Shown: one piece after another, positions 1 to 12,759 of the stretch
How the letters are laid out: every line of letters begins with the position of its first letter
How positions within the stretch are numbered: position 1 is the first letter of the stretch
From: JAWKRB01 sp041389885
GTDB lineage: Bacteria > Myxococcota_A > Polyangia > Polyangiales > Ga0077539
Length of the DNA: 38,889 nt
Reading direction: 5' to 3'
NCBI GenBank assembly: GCA_041389885.1
Contig: JAWKRB010000049.1
Location: 1 to 38,889 of the forward strand
Notes under the pieces: model-generated
What the model saw: the letters and a program-made list of their open reading frames with translations, nothing else
Told to the model about the DNA's origin: nothing
Database searches by the model: none
Made by a program: the position numbers and the translations under genes

Positions 1-3439
<3,439 letters not shown>

Positions 3440-3542
3440 TCCCGCAGTGCACCGGAAATCTCACAGAAATTCAACGTCGCCGTCGTCGATCCCCGGTCGT
3501 CGCGCCCCGCACCGGCGGCCCGACCGCGGGCATCGAACGAGC

Positions 3543-4511
3543 GTGCCTGCTGCCCCCCCTGCGCTCCCCTCCTCCCGCTTCTTGATCGTCGGCGCGGGCG
3601 TCGCGGGGCTGATGGCCGCGTCGGCGCTCCGTGACGCGGGCCAGTCGGTCACGCTCGTCGACAAGGGCAGGGCCGCGGGCGGCCGGCTCGCGACGCGGCG
3701 GGTCGACGGCGCGGTCTTCGATCACGGCGCGCAGTTCTTCACGGCGCGCGACCCTCGCCTCGCGCCTCAGCTCGCGCGGTGGCGCGCGGCCGGCGCGGTC
3801 ACGTCGTGGTTCGACGAGGTCCTCCGCGGCGCGCAGGGGATGTCGTCGCTCTCGCGGCACCTCGCCGCGGGGCTCTCGCTCACCCTCGGCGCGCGGGTGG
3901 CCTCCGTCGCGCGCGACGACGCCGGGTGGCGGGTGACCACCGACGCGGGCGCGGCGTGGCGGGGTGACACGGTGATCCTCACGGCGCCCGCGCCGCAGTC
4001 GCTGGCGCTCGTCGACGCGGGTGGCGTCGCGCTCCCCGCGGCGCTCCGGGCAGACCTCGACTCCCTCGCCTACGCGCCCTGTCTGGCGGGGCTCTTCGAG
4101 GGGGCGTGGCCCGACCCGCTGCCCGCGCACGGCGTCGCCCCCGTCGTGACCGAGCCCCTCAGCTGGCTCGCGAGCAACGCCGCCAAGGGGATCAGCGATC
4201 GCCCCGCGCTCACCGCGCACGCGAGCGCGGGCTGGAGCCAGGCGCGCTGGGGCGACGACGACGACGCGATCCTCTCGGCGCTCGGCGCGGCGGTCGAGGC
4301 GGTGACGGGCGCGAGCGCGCGTCCTGTCGCGTTGAAGCGTTGGCGCTACGCGAGGCCGACCCGCACGCTGCCCGCGCCCCTCTCGCACCGCGACGGAGGC
4401 GCGCGGCTGATCTTCACCGGCGACGCCTTCGACGACGACGGCGGGCGCGTCGAGGGCGCCGCCCGCGCGGGGCTCGCGGCCGCGGCGATCGCGCTGCGCC
4501 CCAGGGGCTGA
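3543..4511 (+). CDS. FAD-dependent oxidoreductase, renalase-like (amine-oxidase fold)
   Basis: This is a 322-residue predicted NAD(P)/FAD-dependent oxidoreductase of the small renalase-like group, whose members are usually about 310-350 residues. The dinucleotide-binding motif IVGAGVAGLMAASAL begins near residue 13, followed by an acidic/basic segment VDKGRAAGGRLATRR typical of FAD-binding amine-oxidase folds. DHGAQFFTARDP matches the conserved substrate-domain entry. Near the C-terminus, LIFTGDAFDDDGGRVEGAARAGLAAA is the second FAD-contact motif. I chose the GTG at 3543 because it precedes the Rossmann motif at the usual distance; the frame stays open far upstream, but that part is antisense to the repeat lipoprotein. 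The substrate is unknown. It ends 3 bp from the convergent lipoprotein gene. Confidence 0.85.
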   Translation: MPAAPPALPSSRFLIVGAGVAGLMAASALRDAGQSVTLVDKGRAAGGRLATRRVDGAVFDHGAQFFTARDPRLAPQLARWRAAGAVTSWFDEVLRGAQGMSSLSRHLAAGLSLTLGARVASVARDDAGWRVTTDAGAAWRGDTVILTAPAPQSLALVDAGGVALPAALRADLDSLAYAPCLAGLFEGAWPDPLPAHGVAPVVTEPLSWLASNAAKGISDRPALTAHASAGWSQARWGDDDDAILSALGAAVEAVTGASARPVALKRWRYARPTRTLPAPLSHRDGGARLIFTGDAFDDDGGRVEGAARAGLAAAAIALRPRG

Positions 4512-4514
4512 GCG

Positions 4515-5303
4515 CTACGGCGTGCCCGCCGGGTCGGGCGCGCTGGGCACCGGGAGCGCCGGGGGCATGGGCCCGGCGACGAGCTCGCTGGGCCGCATGC
4601 CGCCGAGGTCGCCCAGCACCACGCCCTGCGCGTCGGTGAACACGGTCTCGCGTCCGTACACCGTGTAGACGCGCACGGGCGAGGCGAAGCCCGCGGGGGT
4701 CATGTCGGGCTCCCGGCGCAGCGTGACCGGGCGGATGCGCTCCACGAGCTCGCGCATGTCGAGCACGTTCTCGCGCACGCGCTCGCCGACGCGGAGGTTC
4801 GCGCGCTGGATCCACACGCTGAGCAGGCCGCGGCCCGGCCCGATGACCGCGGTGGGCCTGGGCCCGCGGAGGATCTCGAAGCGCTTGGGCGCCTGCCCCT
4901 CGCGACGGGCGATGATCACCTCGGGGGTGCGCAGCTCATAGCGCCGGGTGTCGGCGGCCCCCTCGCCGTTGCGCGCGCCGGGGATGGTCATGCGCTTCCA
5001 CGCGCGCAGGGGCAGCCCGCGGGGGTCGTAGATCACCTCGATCTCCGACACGTTCATGTGCCAGTCCTGCCGCGCGGTGAAGACCTCGACGCAGCCCCGC
5101 GACGCGAAGGAGAAGCGCTCGACGACGTCGGGCTCGAGGGCGTTCGAGGCCGCGCGCAGGGTGCGGGCGTACCGCGGCTGCGCCTCGGCCCCCGCGTCGC
5201 ACGTGGGGTACGGGAGCTCGGGCGCGCGGTCGACCGGGACGTGCTTTCTGCGGCAGCTTGTGACGGCGAGGAGGAGGCAGAAGGCGAAGGCGGCGGCCTT
5301 CAC
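4515..5303 (-). CDS. Lipoprotein of unknown function, last gene of respiratory operon
   Basis: This 262-residue protein starts with a lipoprotein signal (GTG-initiated MKAAAFAFCLLLAVTSC, lipid Cys at 17, then RRK). I do not recognise the family. The body is soluble-looking, with predicted beta segments (VSEIEVIYDPRGLPLRAWKRM, RYELRTPEVIIARR) and a Pro/Ala tail (PALPVPSAPDPAGTP). Its GTG start follows the coxD stop TGA with no gap, so translation is almost certainly coupled. That makes an assembly or accessory role for the oxidase a reasonable inference, without direct motif support. There is no CxxC copper motif and no haem motif. Cysteines sit at positions 9, 17, 35 and one further in (SRGCVEV). 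Confidence 0.75.
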   Translation of the reverse strand: MKAAAFAFCLLLAVTSCRRKHVPVDRAPELPYPTCDAGAEAQPRYARTLRAASNALEPDVVERFSFASRGCVEVFTARQDWHMNVSEIEVIYDPRGLPLRAWKRMTIPGARNGEGAADTRRYELRTPEVIIARREGQAPKRFEILRGPRPTAVIGPGRGLLSVWIQRANLRVGERVRENVLDMRELVERIRPVTLRREPDMTPAGFASPVRVYTVYGRETVFTDAQGVVLGDLGGMRPSELVAGPMPPALPVPSAPDPAGTP

Positions 5304-5789
5304 TCAGTGGTGCTCGCCCGCGGGGGCGTGGCCGGCGGCCGGGGCGTGACCGCCGGCGGCGTGTCCGGGGGGCGGGGTGAGGGACGACTCGGGGAGCCCG
5401 CCGGGCGCGCGCGCGCCGGTGCGCTCGAGCACCTGCACGCCGTTCGCGCGGTCGATCGCGCCGCGGGAGTTGATGTCTTCGACGGAGAAGATCATCAGCA
5501 GCCCGAGGAACAAGAACGACAGCACGAAGATGATCGCGTTGAAGGGGTGGTCGTAGCGCAGGTGCATGAAGAACGCCGCGACGAGCGACGCCTTCATGGT
5601 CGCGACGAGCATGGCGACGAAGGTGTTGGCCGAGCCCAGGTCGACATACGAGATGGCGACGGTGACCACCGTGAGAAAGATCAGGGCCGCGAAGATCCCG
5701 ATCATGAAGATCACGGGCGAGATGTGCGCGTGGACCGCGCCATCATCGTGCGCGTGGTCGTGCTCGCTGTCGTGCGTTGCGGTGCTCAT
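5304..5789 (-). CDS. coxD: Cytochrome c oxidase subunit IV (caa3-type)
   Basis: This is a 161-residue membrane protein of the bacterial oxidase subunit IV family. A His/Asp-rich cytoplasmic N-terminus (HDSEHDHAHDDGAVHAH) precedes three hydrophobic segments: VIFMIGIFAALIFLTVVTVA, ANTFVAMLVATMKASLVAAFF and AIIFVLSFLFLGLLMIF. The motif MKASLVAAFFMHLRYD between helices two and three is characteristic of the family. The C-terminal tail is long and His/Pro/Gly-rich (repeated GHAPA). The ATG at 5789 overlaps the coxC stop by one base, and the next gene starts immediately after its stop. In the family this subunit stabilises the haem-copper core and is not catalytic. Confidence 0.88.
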   Translation of the reverse strand: MSTATHDSEHDHAHDDGAVHAHISPVIFMIGIFAALIFLTVVTVAISYVDLGSANTFVAMLVATMKASLVAAFFMHLRYDHPFNAIIFVLSFLFLGLLMIFSVEDINSRGAIDRANGVQVLERTGARAPGGLPESSLTPPPGHAAGGHAPAAGHAPAGEHH

Positions 5790-6496
5790 CAGCCCACCAG
5801 GTAGAGGAGAGGGAAGAGGTAGATCCACACGAGGTCGACGAGGTGCCAGTAGAGCGCGCCGATCTCGACCGCGGTGAAGTGACCCGGCGTGACCCGCCCG
5901 CGCATGTTCTCGCGCATCGCCCACGCCAGCACGCCCATGCCGATGAGCACGTGGATGCCGTGTAGGCCGGTCATCATGAAGTAGAGCGAGAAGAAGCGGT
6001 GCGCCTCGAAGGTGAGGGGCAGGTGCATCGACGTCGGGTCGTTGTGGAGGTGCCCGGTGAAGTACCGACCGGGCAGGAGCCCGTGCTGGAACTTCGCGGA
6101 GTACTCGAAGAACTTCACGACGAAGAAGATGGCCGCGCAGGCGATGGTGATGCCGAGCCAGCGGTTGACGGCCTTGCGGTCGCCCACCTGCGCCGAGCGC
6201 ACCGCGAGGGCCGCCGTGAGGCTGCTGAACAGCAGGACGACGGTGTTGGTCGCGCCCTGGATGCGGTTCAGGTGCGTGTGCGCGGCGTGCACCATCTCGG
6301 GGCTGTTGTTGCGCAGGATGCCGTAGGCCACGAAGAGCCCGCCGAACATCAGGATCTCGGTGCAGATGAAGACCCACATGCCGAGCTTCGCGGTGTCAAA
6401 CTGCTGCGCCGGGGTGTCGAAGTGATGCGCGAGGAAGGGGTCGTGGCCGTGGCCGTGGCCCTGCTCCCCTTCGTGCGTGTCGCTGGCGGTGCTCAT
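5789..6496 (-). CDS. coxC: Cytochrome c oxidase subunit III
   Basis: This is a 235-residue haem-copper oxidase subunit III. The His-rich N-terminus (EGEQGHGHGHDPFLAHHF) leads into KLGMWVFICTEILMFGGLFVAY, the first conserved helix. HGIHVLIGMGVLAW and ALYWHLVDLVWIYLFPLLYLVG are the family's conserved later helices. About five membrane segments are visible, which fits the short subunit III class. It sits 39 bp downstream of coxA and overlaps coxD by one base. Subunit III binds no redox cofactor and supports proton uptake and stability of subunit I. The ATG at 6496 is the only good start before the first conserved helix; the upstream Shine-Dalgarno is weak. Confidence 0.93.
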   Translation of the reverse strand: MSTASDTHEGEQGHGHGHDPFLAHHFDTPAQQFDTAKLGMWVFICTEILMFGGLFVAYGILRNNSPEMVHAAHTHLNRIQGATNTVVLLFSSLTAALAVRSAQVGDRKAVNRWLGITIACAAIFFVVKFFEYSAKFQHGLLPGRYFTGHLHNDPTSMHLPLTFEAHRFFSLYFMMTGLHGIHVLIGMGVLAWAMRENMRGRVTPGHFTAVEIGALYWHLVDLVWIYLFPLLYLVG

Positions 6497-6535
6497 CGTC
6501 GCTCTGGTGCTCCGTGACGGGCGGTGGGGAGGATC

Positions 6536-8230
<1,695 letters not shown>

Positions 8231-8252
8231 GGTCAAGCGTTCCTTCCCTACC

Positions 8253-9281
8253 TCAGTGGAGCGTGCGGATGTAGGCGATGATCGCGTCGATCTGGCGATC
8301 GTTGAGCGAGCCCGCGTAGGTGGGCATCACGGGCTGAAACCCGCGGACCACCTGGGCGTTCGGCCGAAGGATCGACGCGCGCAGGTAGTTCTCGTCGACC
8401 ATCACGCGAGACCCGTCCGCCAGGTCGACCTCGTGGCCCCAGATGTTCTGCCAGGTGGGGCCCGTCATCGCCGTTCCGTTCACGGAGTGGCAGGTGTTGC
8501 AGTTCTGCTGTCGGTACAGGAGCTCACCCCACTCGGCGGGGGTCGCCTCGCGGCCGTTCACGGTGGGGGGACCGTTGAGCTCTTCCATCTTGCGGTCGAA
8601 GTCGGCCTGGTCGAGCACATAGGTCCAGCCGCCCATGGAGAAGTGGCCGGTCCAGTCGTACTCGGGGCGGCGCCCCTCGCGCGGGTTCGACGGCCCGCCG
8701 GCGGTCTCGGCGGCGCCGCAGTACTCGGCGCAGTAGAAGCGCACGGCCTGGGTGTCGCGGCCGGTGGTGCGCGTCGCCTGGAACCACAGCGTGCTGTAGT
8801 ACCCGGGCACCGCGTCACGCTTCACCCGAAACTCCGGGATGAACAGCGCGTGGAGCACGTCTTCAGACGAGATCACCACCCGCACCGGGCGGTTCACGGG
8901 CACGTACAGCTCGTTCACGGTGTGCGAGCCGTTGGGGTACTCGAAGTCCCACGACCACTTGCGGGCGCGCGCGCGGATCTCCATCGCGTTCGCCGGCGGC
9001 ATCGTGAGGTTCACGTAGCCCTGAAAGCCGACGTGAAAGAGGTAGATCAGGAGCACCAGCGGCGAGATGGTCCACCCGACCTCGAGCACGGTGTTGTGCC
9101 CCGTGGGCTCGGGGATCTCGCCGGGCTTCTGGCGCCGGTACTTCCAGACGAAGTACAGCGCCGCCCCGACGACGGCCACGAACATCACGACGCTCACCCA
9201 GTAGATGAAATAGAAGACCCCATCTACTTCGGGCGCGAAGGTCGACCACTGAGCCGGGAGCTGAACCGTTTCGTTGTTCAT
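8253..9281 (-). CDS. coxB: caa3 oxidase subunit II with fused cytochrome c domain
   Basis: This 342-residue protein has two N-terminal membrane helices (about 21-46 and 68-86), a CuA cupredoxin domain and a C-terminal cytochrome c domain. The fusion defines a caa3-type oxidase. The CuA ligands visible are His144 (VLHALFIPEF), Cys184 and Cys188 (CAEYCG), then His213 and Met216 (GHFSM). Between Cys188 and His213 there are 24 residues, whereas the usual spacing has three, so about 21 residues are inserted in the copper loop. The haem site is CNTCH (Cys261, Cys264, His265), with Met319 (VMPTYAG) as the likely axial ligand. Electrons arriving from ActA/ActE would enter here. The start is ATG 9281 with AAGG nine bases upstream. 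Confidence 0.95.
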   Translation of the reverse strand: MNNETVQLPAQWSTFAPEVDGVFYFIYWVSVVMFVAVVGAALYFVWKYRRQKPGEIPEPTGHNTVLEVGWTISPLVLLIYLFHVGFQGYVNLTMPPANAMEIRARARKWSWDFEYPNGSHTVNELYVPVNRPVRVVISSEDVLHALFIPEFRVKRDAVPGYYSTLWFQATRTTGRDTQAVRFYCAEYCGAAETAGGPSNPREGRRPEYDWTGHFSMGGWTYVLDQADFDRKMEELNGPPTVNGREATPAEWGELLYRQQNCNTCHSVNGTAMTGPTWQNIWGHEVDLADGSRVMVDENYLRASILRPNAQVVRGFQPVMPTYAGSLNDRQIDAIIAYIRTLH

Positions 9282-9344
9282 CGTTGAAGCCTTGCCGATC
9301 GTCCCTCGGCGCTCGCGCGCGTCGGGAGCGTATGCCCTTCTCGC

Positions 9345-10184
9345 CTACGCCGACTCAGAGTTCCCCGTCTTGCGACGGCGCTCACGGAGCCACATCACAC
9401 CGAGGAACGCGCTCAGCGCCACCACGGTCACCGCGCCGCCGAGGCGCATCACGTTCTGCGCGATCACCACGTACTTCTGCCCCTGAGGGTCGTAGTGATA
9501 GCAGTACAAAATCAGCCGCTCGGCCGTGCTGATCGAGCGCCCCTGCGACGCCTCGAGGAGGCCCACGCGCATGTCGTTGGGCGAGTACTCCAGCCCATAC
9601 AGGTACCGCGCGACCTTGCCGTCTGGCGTGAGCAGGATCGTGACCGCCGTGTGCGCGTACTGGTCCTGCCGCGGGTCGAAGCGGTACTGAAAGCCCACCG
9701 CCTCGGTCACCCGCCGGATCTGAGACTCGCTGCCCTGCAGGAAGTGCCAGCCGCGCTGCGCCGTCGGTCGGTTGTAGGCCCGGAGCACGCGCTCGCGCTT
9801 CTGCGCCGCGACCTCGGGCGTGTCTCTCGGGTCGATGCTCACCGTGAGCACGTCGAACTGGTCGCCGACGTTCCAGATGGTGCGGGTGAGCGTGCGCATG
9901 AGCGCGTTCAGCACCATCGAGCAGAGCATCGGGCAGCGGTGGTACGCGAGGTTGAGCACCACCGGGCGACGCCCGTCGAAGTAGTCGCCGATGCGAACCG
10001 TGCGCCCCGTGTGGTCACGGAACATCGCGGTGCGCGGCACCTGCGCGTTGAGGTGCTCGGTCACGCCGACCCCTTCGAGCTCGCGAGGAGACTCGTTGAC
10101 CTGCGCGCGCGCGGGGCCCGACGAGAGCATCAGGGCGATGGCTCCCACGGCGGCGGCGCTGGATCGGATCGGCGAGACGTTCAA
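9345..10184 (-). CDS. sco: SCO1/SenC-type copper chaperone for CuA assembly
   Basis: This 279-residue protein has a thioredoxin-like fold of the Sco family. The copper-binding motif is Cys84-PML-Cys88 (YHRCPMLCSM), and the third ligand is His178 (QYAHTAV). VLTVSIDPRDTP is the conserved Sco strand and loop. The N-terminus has an export signal ending near ARA-Q at residue 27. An additional C-terminal membrane helix (VTVVALSAFLGVMWL) followed by RERRRK would anchor it facing the periplasm. The start appears to be TTG at 10184, because GAGGAAGG lies just upstream and no ATG or GTG precedes the signal sequence in frame. It lies 63 bp upstream of coxB, the subunit it would metallate. Confidence 0.92.
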   Translation of the reverse strand: MNVSPIRSSAAAVGAIALMLSSGPARAQVNESPRELEGVGVTEHLNAQVPRTAMFRDHTGRTVRIGDYFDGRRPVVLNLAYHRCPMLCSMVLNALMRTLTRTIWNVGDQFDVLTVSIDPRDTPEVAAQKRERVLRAYNRPTAQRGWHFLQGSESQIRRVTEAVGFQYRFDPRQDQYAHTAVTILLTPDGKVARYLYGLEYSPNDMRVGLLEASQGRSISTAERLILYCYHYDPQGQKYVVIAQNVMRLGGAVTVVALSAFLGVMWLRERRRKTGNSESA

Positions 10185-10195
10185 CGGTACCTTCC

Positions 10196-10702
10196 TCAGT
10201 GCGCCGGAGCCGCGGCGGCGGGAGCGGCGGTCGCGGGAGCCTCAGCCGCGGGCGCTGGTGCCGGCGCGGGGGCTTCGGCCGCGGGCGCCGCGGGGGCTCC
10301 TACCGCGGGGCGGCGGGGGCCTCGGGTGACGCAGCGTGCTCCTCCGCGGCGGGCGCTGCAACCGCGGGGCCGGATGCGCCGCGGGACGGCGCGGGGCAGC
10401 AGGCCCCAGCCCTGCATCGCGGCCTGGTCGACGCTCGCCGCGGGGGTGATCGACGCGGGACGCGACGAGCCCGCGACCTGATCCATCGCCGCGGAGATGC
10501 CCGTCAGCCGCTGCTGAGACTCGCGCCGCGCGTTGGTGAGCAGGTCCGACGAGACGGCGAGCACGGCGTCGTGCTCGCGCTTCTCGTAGTTCTGAATGAA
10601 GTACGACTGAAAGGCGAAGCGCAGGCCGACGAGGGTGCCCACCGAGATCAGGGTGATCCCGATGATTCGCTTGATCGGCGGTTCTGTGTGGTCCGTTGCC
10701 AT
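10196..10702 (-). CDS. Small single-helix membrane protein in the ActG position
   Basis: This is a 168-residue protein I do not recognise as a named family. One N-terminal membrane helix (IIGITLISVGTLVGLRFAF) follows a short charged start (MATDHTEPPIKR). A helical, probably periplasmic segment follows (NYEKREHDAVLAVSSDLLTNARRESQQRL), then the motif AAMQGWGLLPRAVP and an Ala/Pro-rich tail. It lies between actF and sco, with gaps of 9 and 11 bp. In other ACIII operons a small membrane subunit, ActG, follows actF, so this is a positional candidate for that role. From about 10300 to 10400 the reading frame is Arg-rich, while the neighbouring frame reads as an Ala/Glu/Pro tail, which may mean a pair of compensating frameshifts. 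Confidence 0.7.
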   Translation of the reverse strand: MATDHTEPPIKRIIGITLISVGTLVGLRFAFQSYFIQNYEKREHDAVLAVSSDLLTNARRESQQRLTGISAAMDQVAGSSRPASITPAASVDQAAMQGWGLLPRAVPRRIRPRGCSARRGGARCVTRGPRRPAVGAPAAPAAEAPAPAPAPAAEAPATAAPAAAAPAH

Positions 10703-10711
10703 CGATCGACC

Positions 10712-12115
10712 TCAGCCGTTCTCGAGGTGAAGGGCGCGGTGGAGCCGCGGGTCGCCCACGGGGATGAGCGGGTACTTCGAGGCGCCGAAGAACACCGCCG
10801 CGAGGAAGGCGCCGCCGAAGCCCAAGAAGCTCAGCACATCCACGATCGAGATCGAGAGCGCGTGGGGGTCGCCGGCCGACACGCCCATCTGCGAGGCGTA
10901 GTTCGGGAGCACGAGCCAGTACATCTCCACGGTGTGCATCACCAGCACCAGGGCGGCGCCGAGGTACAGGAGCTTCTGGCCGAAGAAGCGCTTGGTGTTG
11001 CGCGAGATCAGCAGCAGGAACGGCGCGAAGAAGTGCAGGAAGATGATCGAGAGGCTCACCGGCGTCCACGGACCCTCACCCCAGCGGATGTGGTAGAACA
11101 CCGTCTCTTCGGGGATGCTCGCGTACCAGATCAAGAAGAACTGGCTGAACGAGATGTAGGCCCAGAAGCAGTTGAACCCGAAGAGCAGCTTGCCCAGGTC
11201 GTGGAAGTGCTCGGTGTTGATCGCCTCGCCCACCACGCCTGACGCGCGGAAGATCGCGCTGATCAGCACGAGCGCCGCGAAGGACGAGACCACCGAGGAG
11301 GAGAAGAACCACACCCCGAAGATGGTCGACGGCCACTCGGGCTGCAGCGCCATGAACCAGTCGAAGGCCGCGAAGGTCAGCGTGAGCGCGAAGATCGACA
11401 CCGAGATCGGCGCCAGCCGCGCGCTCTTCTGAGAGAAGGCGATGCTCTTCGTCGCGTCCTGGTCGACGGAGTTCTTGAAGAAGGTGCGCACCAGCCAGGC
11501 CCAGGCGACGAGGTAGATCGCCAGGCGGGCGAGGAAGAACGGCATCGAGAGGTACCAGCTCTTGCCCGCGATGAGCTCCTGGTGCTCGTGGTGCTCGATC
11601 TGGCCGTGGGTCATGCGCTGCCCCGGCACCCAGGGCGCGTGGTGCTCGGCGTGACCGCCGCCGTGCTCCGCCGAGCCGTGCTCGCCGTGCGCCGGGGCCG
11701 CGTGCTCGCCGTGCGCCGGGGCCGCGTGCTCGCCGTGCGCCGGGGCGTGGCTCCCGACGATGTCGACCCAGGGGTAGAGCTCCGAGGTCTTGGTGAGCAG
11801 CACGGGGAGAAAGAGCAGCACGACCGCCGGCAGCCCGAGCATCATGAACTCGGCGCCGCGGCGCACGGTCACGCTCCACCCGGCCGAGACCAGGTGCTGC
11901 ACGATGACGAAGAACACGCCGCCCAGGGCGATGGCGAAGAAGGTCGCGAAGCCGAAGAGGTAGGCGAACGCGAAGCGCTTGCTGTCCCCCGCGCCGAGGG
12001 CGAAGGCGCCCCCGAGGCCCGCGACCGCCACGGCCGCGAAGATCTTCCAGGCGCTCGCGAGGAAGCCGCCCTTGACCCGATAGTCCCTGCTCTCGGACGA
12101 ATGCGAGGCGCTCAC
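10712..12115 (-). CDS. actF: Alternative complex III subunit ActF (quinol:cytochrome c oxidoreductase)
   Basis: This 467-residue polytopic protein has about ten hydrophobic segments, as in the ActF/NrfD-like quinone-site subunit. Between helices three and four is a periplasmic or cytoplasmic loop rich in His (three GEHAAPAH-type repeats and EHGGGHAEHHAP). Conserved-looking segments include FAAFDWFMALQPEWPSTIFGVWFFSSS and FGFNCFWAYISFSQFFLIWYASIPEET, which are characteristic of ActF. The start is GTG at 12115, sharing a GTGA overlap with the actE stop. ActF and ActC are thought to form the membrane quinol-oxidising and proton-handling half of ACIII. No cofactor-binding motif is expected or seen. 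Confidence 0.93.
   Translation of the reverse strand: MSASHSSESRDYRVKGGFLASAWKIFAAVAVAGLGGAFALGAGDSKRFAFAYLFGFATFFAIALGGVFFVIVQHLVSAGWSVTVRRGAEFMMLGLPAVVLLFLPVLLTKTSELYPWVDIVGSHAPAHGEHAAPAHGEHAAPAHGEHGSAEHGGGHAEHHAPWVPGQRMTHGQIEHHEHQELIAGKSWYLSMPFFLARLAIYLVAWAWLVRTFFKNSVDQDATKSIAFSQKSARLAPISVSIFALTLTFAAFDWFMALQPEWPSTIFGVWFFSSSVVSSFAALVLISAIFRASGVVGEAINTEHFHDLGKLLFGFNCFWAYISFSQFFLIWYASIPEETVFYHIRWGEGPWTPVSLSIIFLHFFAPFLLLISRNTKRFFGQKLLYLGAALVLVMHTVEMYWLVLPNYASQMGVSAGDPHALSISIVDVLSFLGFGGAFLAAVFFGASKYPLIPVGDPRLHRALHLENG
11677..11746 (-). repeat. 24-bp in-frame tandem repeat in actF
   Basis: A 24-bp unit is repeated almost three times. It encodes APAHGEHA on the minus strand, in the His-rich loop of ActF. 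Copies are identical until the last few bases, suggesting recent expansion by slippage. The repeat may be neutral loop length variation. Confidence 0.85.
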
Positions 12116-12759
12116 GGCGTCCCTCCGGCTGCCTGGCTGACCTGCAGCGCGCGCACGTAGCTGACGATCGCCCAGCGATCCCGCACGGGGATCTGGGCGG
12201 CGTAGGAGGGCATGTTGCGCACGCCGTTGGTGATGGTGTTGAAGACCTGCCCGTCGGGCATGTGCCGCACGCGCTCGTCGTGGAAGGTCGGCGGCTGCGG
12301 GTACACGTAGTTTCCGCCCTGTCCGCGGAGCCAGACCACCCCGCGCCCGTCGCCCGCGTCTCCGTGGCAGGGCGCGCAGTAGATCCCGTAGCGGGCCTGC
12401 CCCCGCCGCACGAGCGCCGCGGCGTCGTCGCCGCGCACCGAGGCGGGCACGGTCATCACGTACTGCCCGGCCTCGTCGAGGCCGTGGTTCACGACGTCGT
12501 CGTCGAAGGCTTCGTCGCGGGCCACGCTGAAGTCCGCGTAGCGCGGGTTCGCGCCGCCCGGAAAGCGCGCGACGGTGCCCATCGGCGGCGTGCGCATCGT
12601 GCGCCGGTCGCCGAAGAACCGCGACGCAGACTGCGAGTTGTAGCGCTGCTGCGCGTGCATGTTGCGGAGCAGCACGATCGGAGAGTCGCTCGAGGTCTCG
12701 CCTCGGCAGGCTCCCAGCGACGCCGCGACCGCGACGGTGAGGAGGATTGCGGATCTCAC
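12112..12759 (-). CDS. actE: Alternative complex III monohaem cytochrome c subunit ActE
   Basis: This is a 215-residue lipoprotein with one c-type haem. The signal VRSAILLTVAVAASLGAC has a lipobox with the lipid Cys at 18. RYNSQSASRFFGDRRTMRTPPMGTVAR is the typical ActE approach segment. The haem site is CAPCH (Cys128, Cys131, His132), and a Met in NGVRNMPSYAAQI is the likely sixth ligand. The start is GTG 12759 inside a GTGA overlap with actD, chosen because it gives a complete lipoprotein signal. In ACIII structures ActE sits on the periplasmic side and passes electrons on from ActA. Its 3' end overlaps the actF start in the same way. Confidence 0.93.
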   Translation of the reverse strand: MRSAILLTVAVAASLGACRGETSSDSPIVLLRNMHAQQRYNSQSASRFFGDRRTMRTPPMGTVARFPGGANPRYADFSVARDEAFDDDVVNHGLDEAGQYVMTVPASVRGDDAAALVRRGQARYGIYCAPCHGDAGDGRGVVWLRGQGGNYVYPQPPTFHDERVRHMPDGQVFNTITNGVRNMPSYAAQIPVRDRWAIVSYVRALQVSQAAGGTP

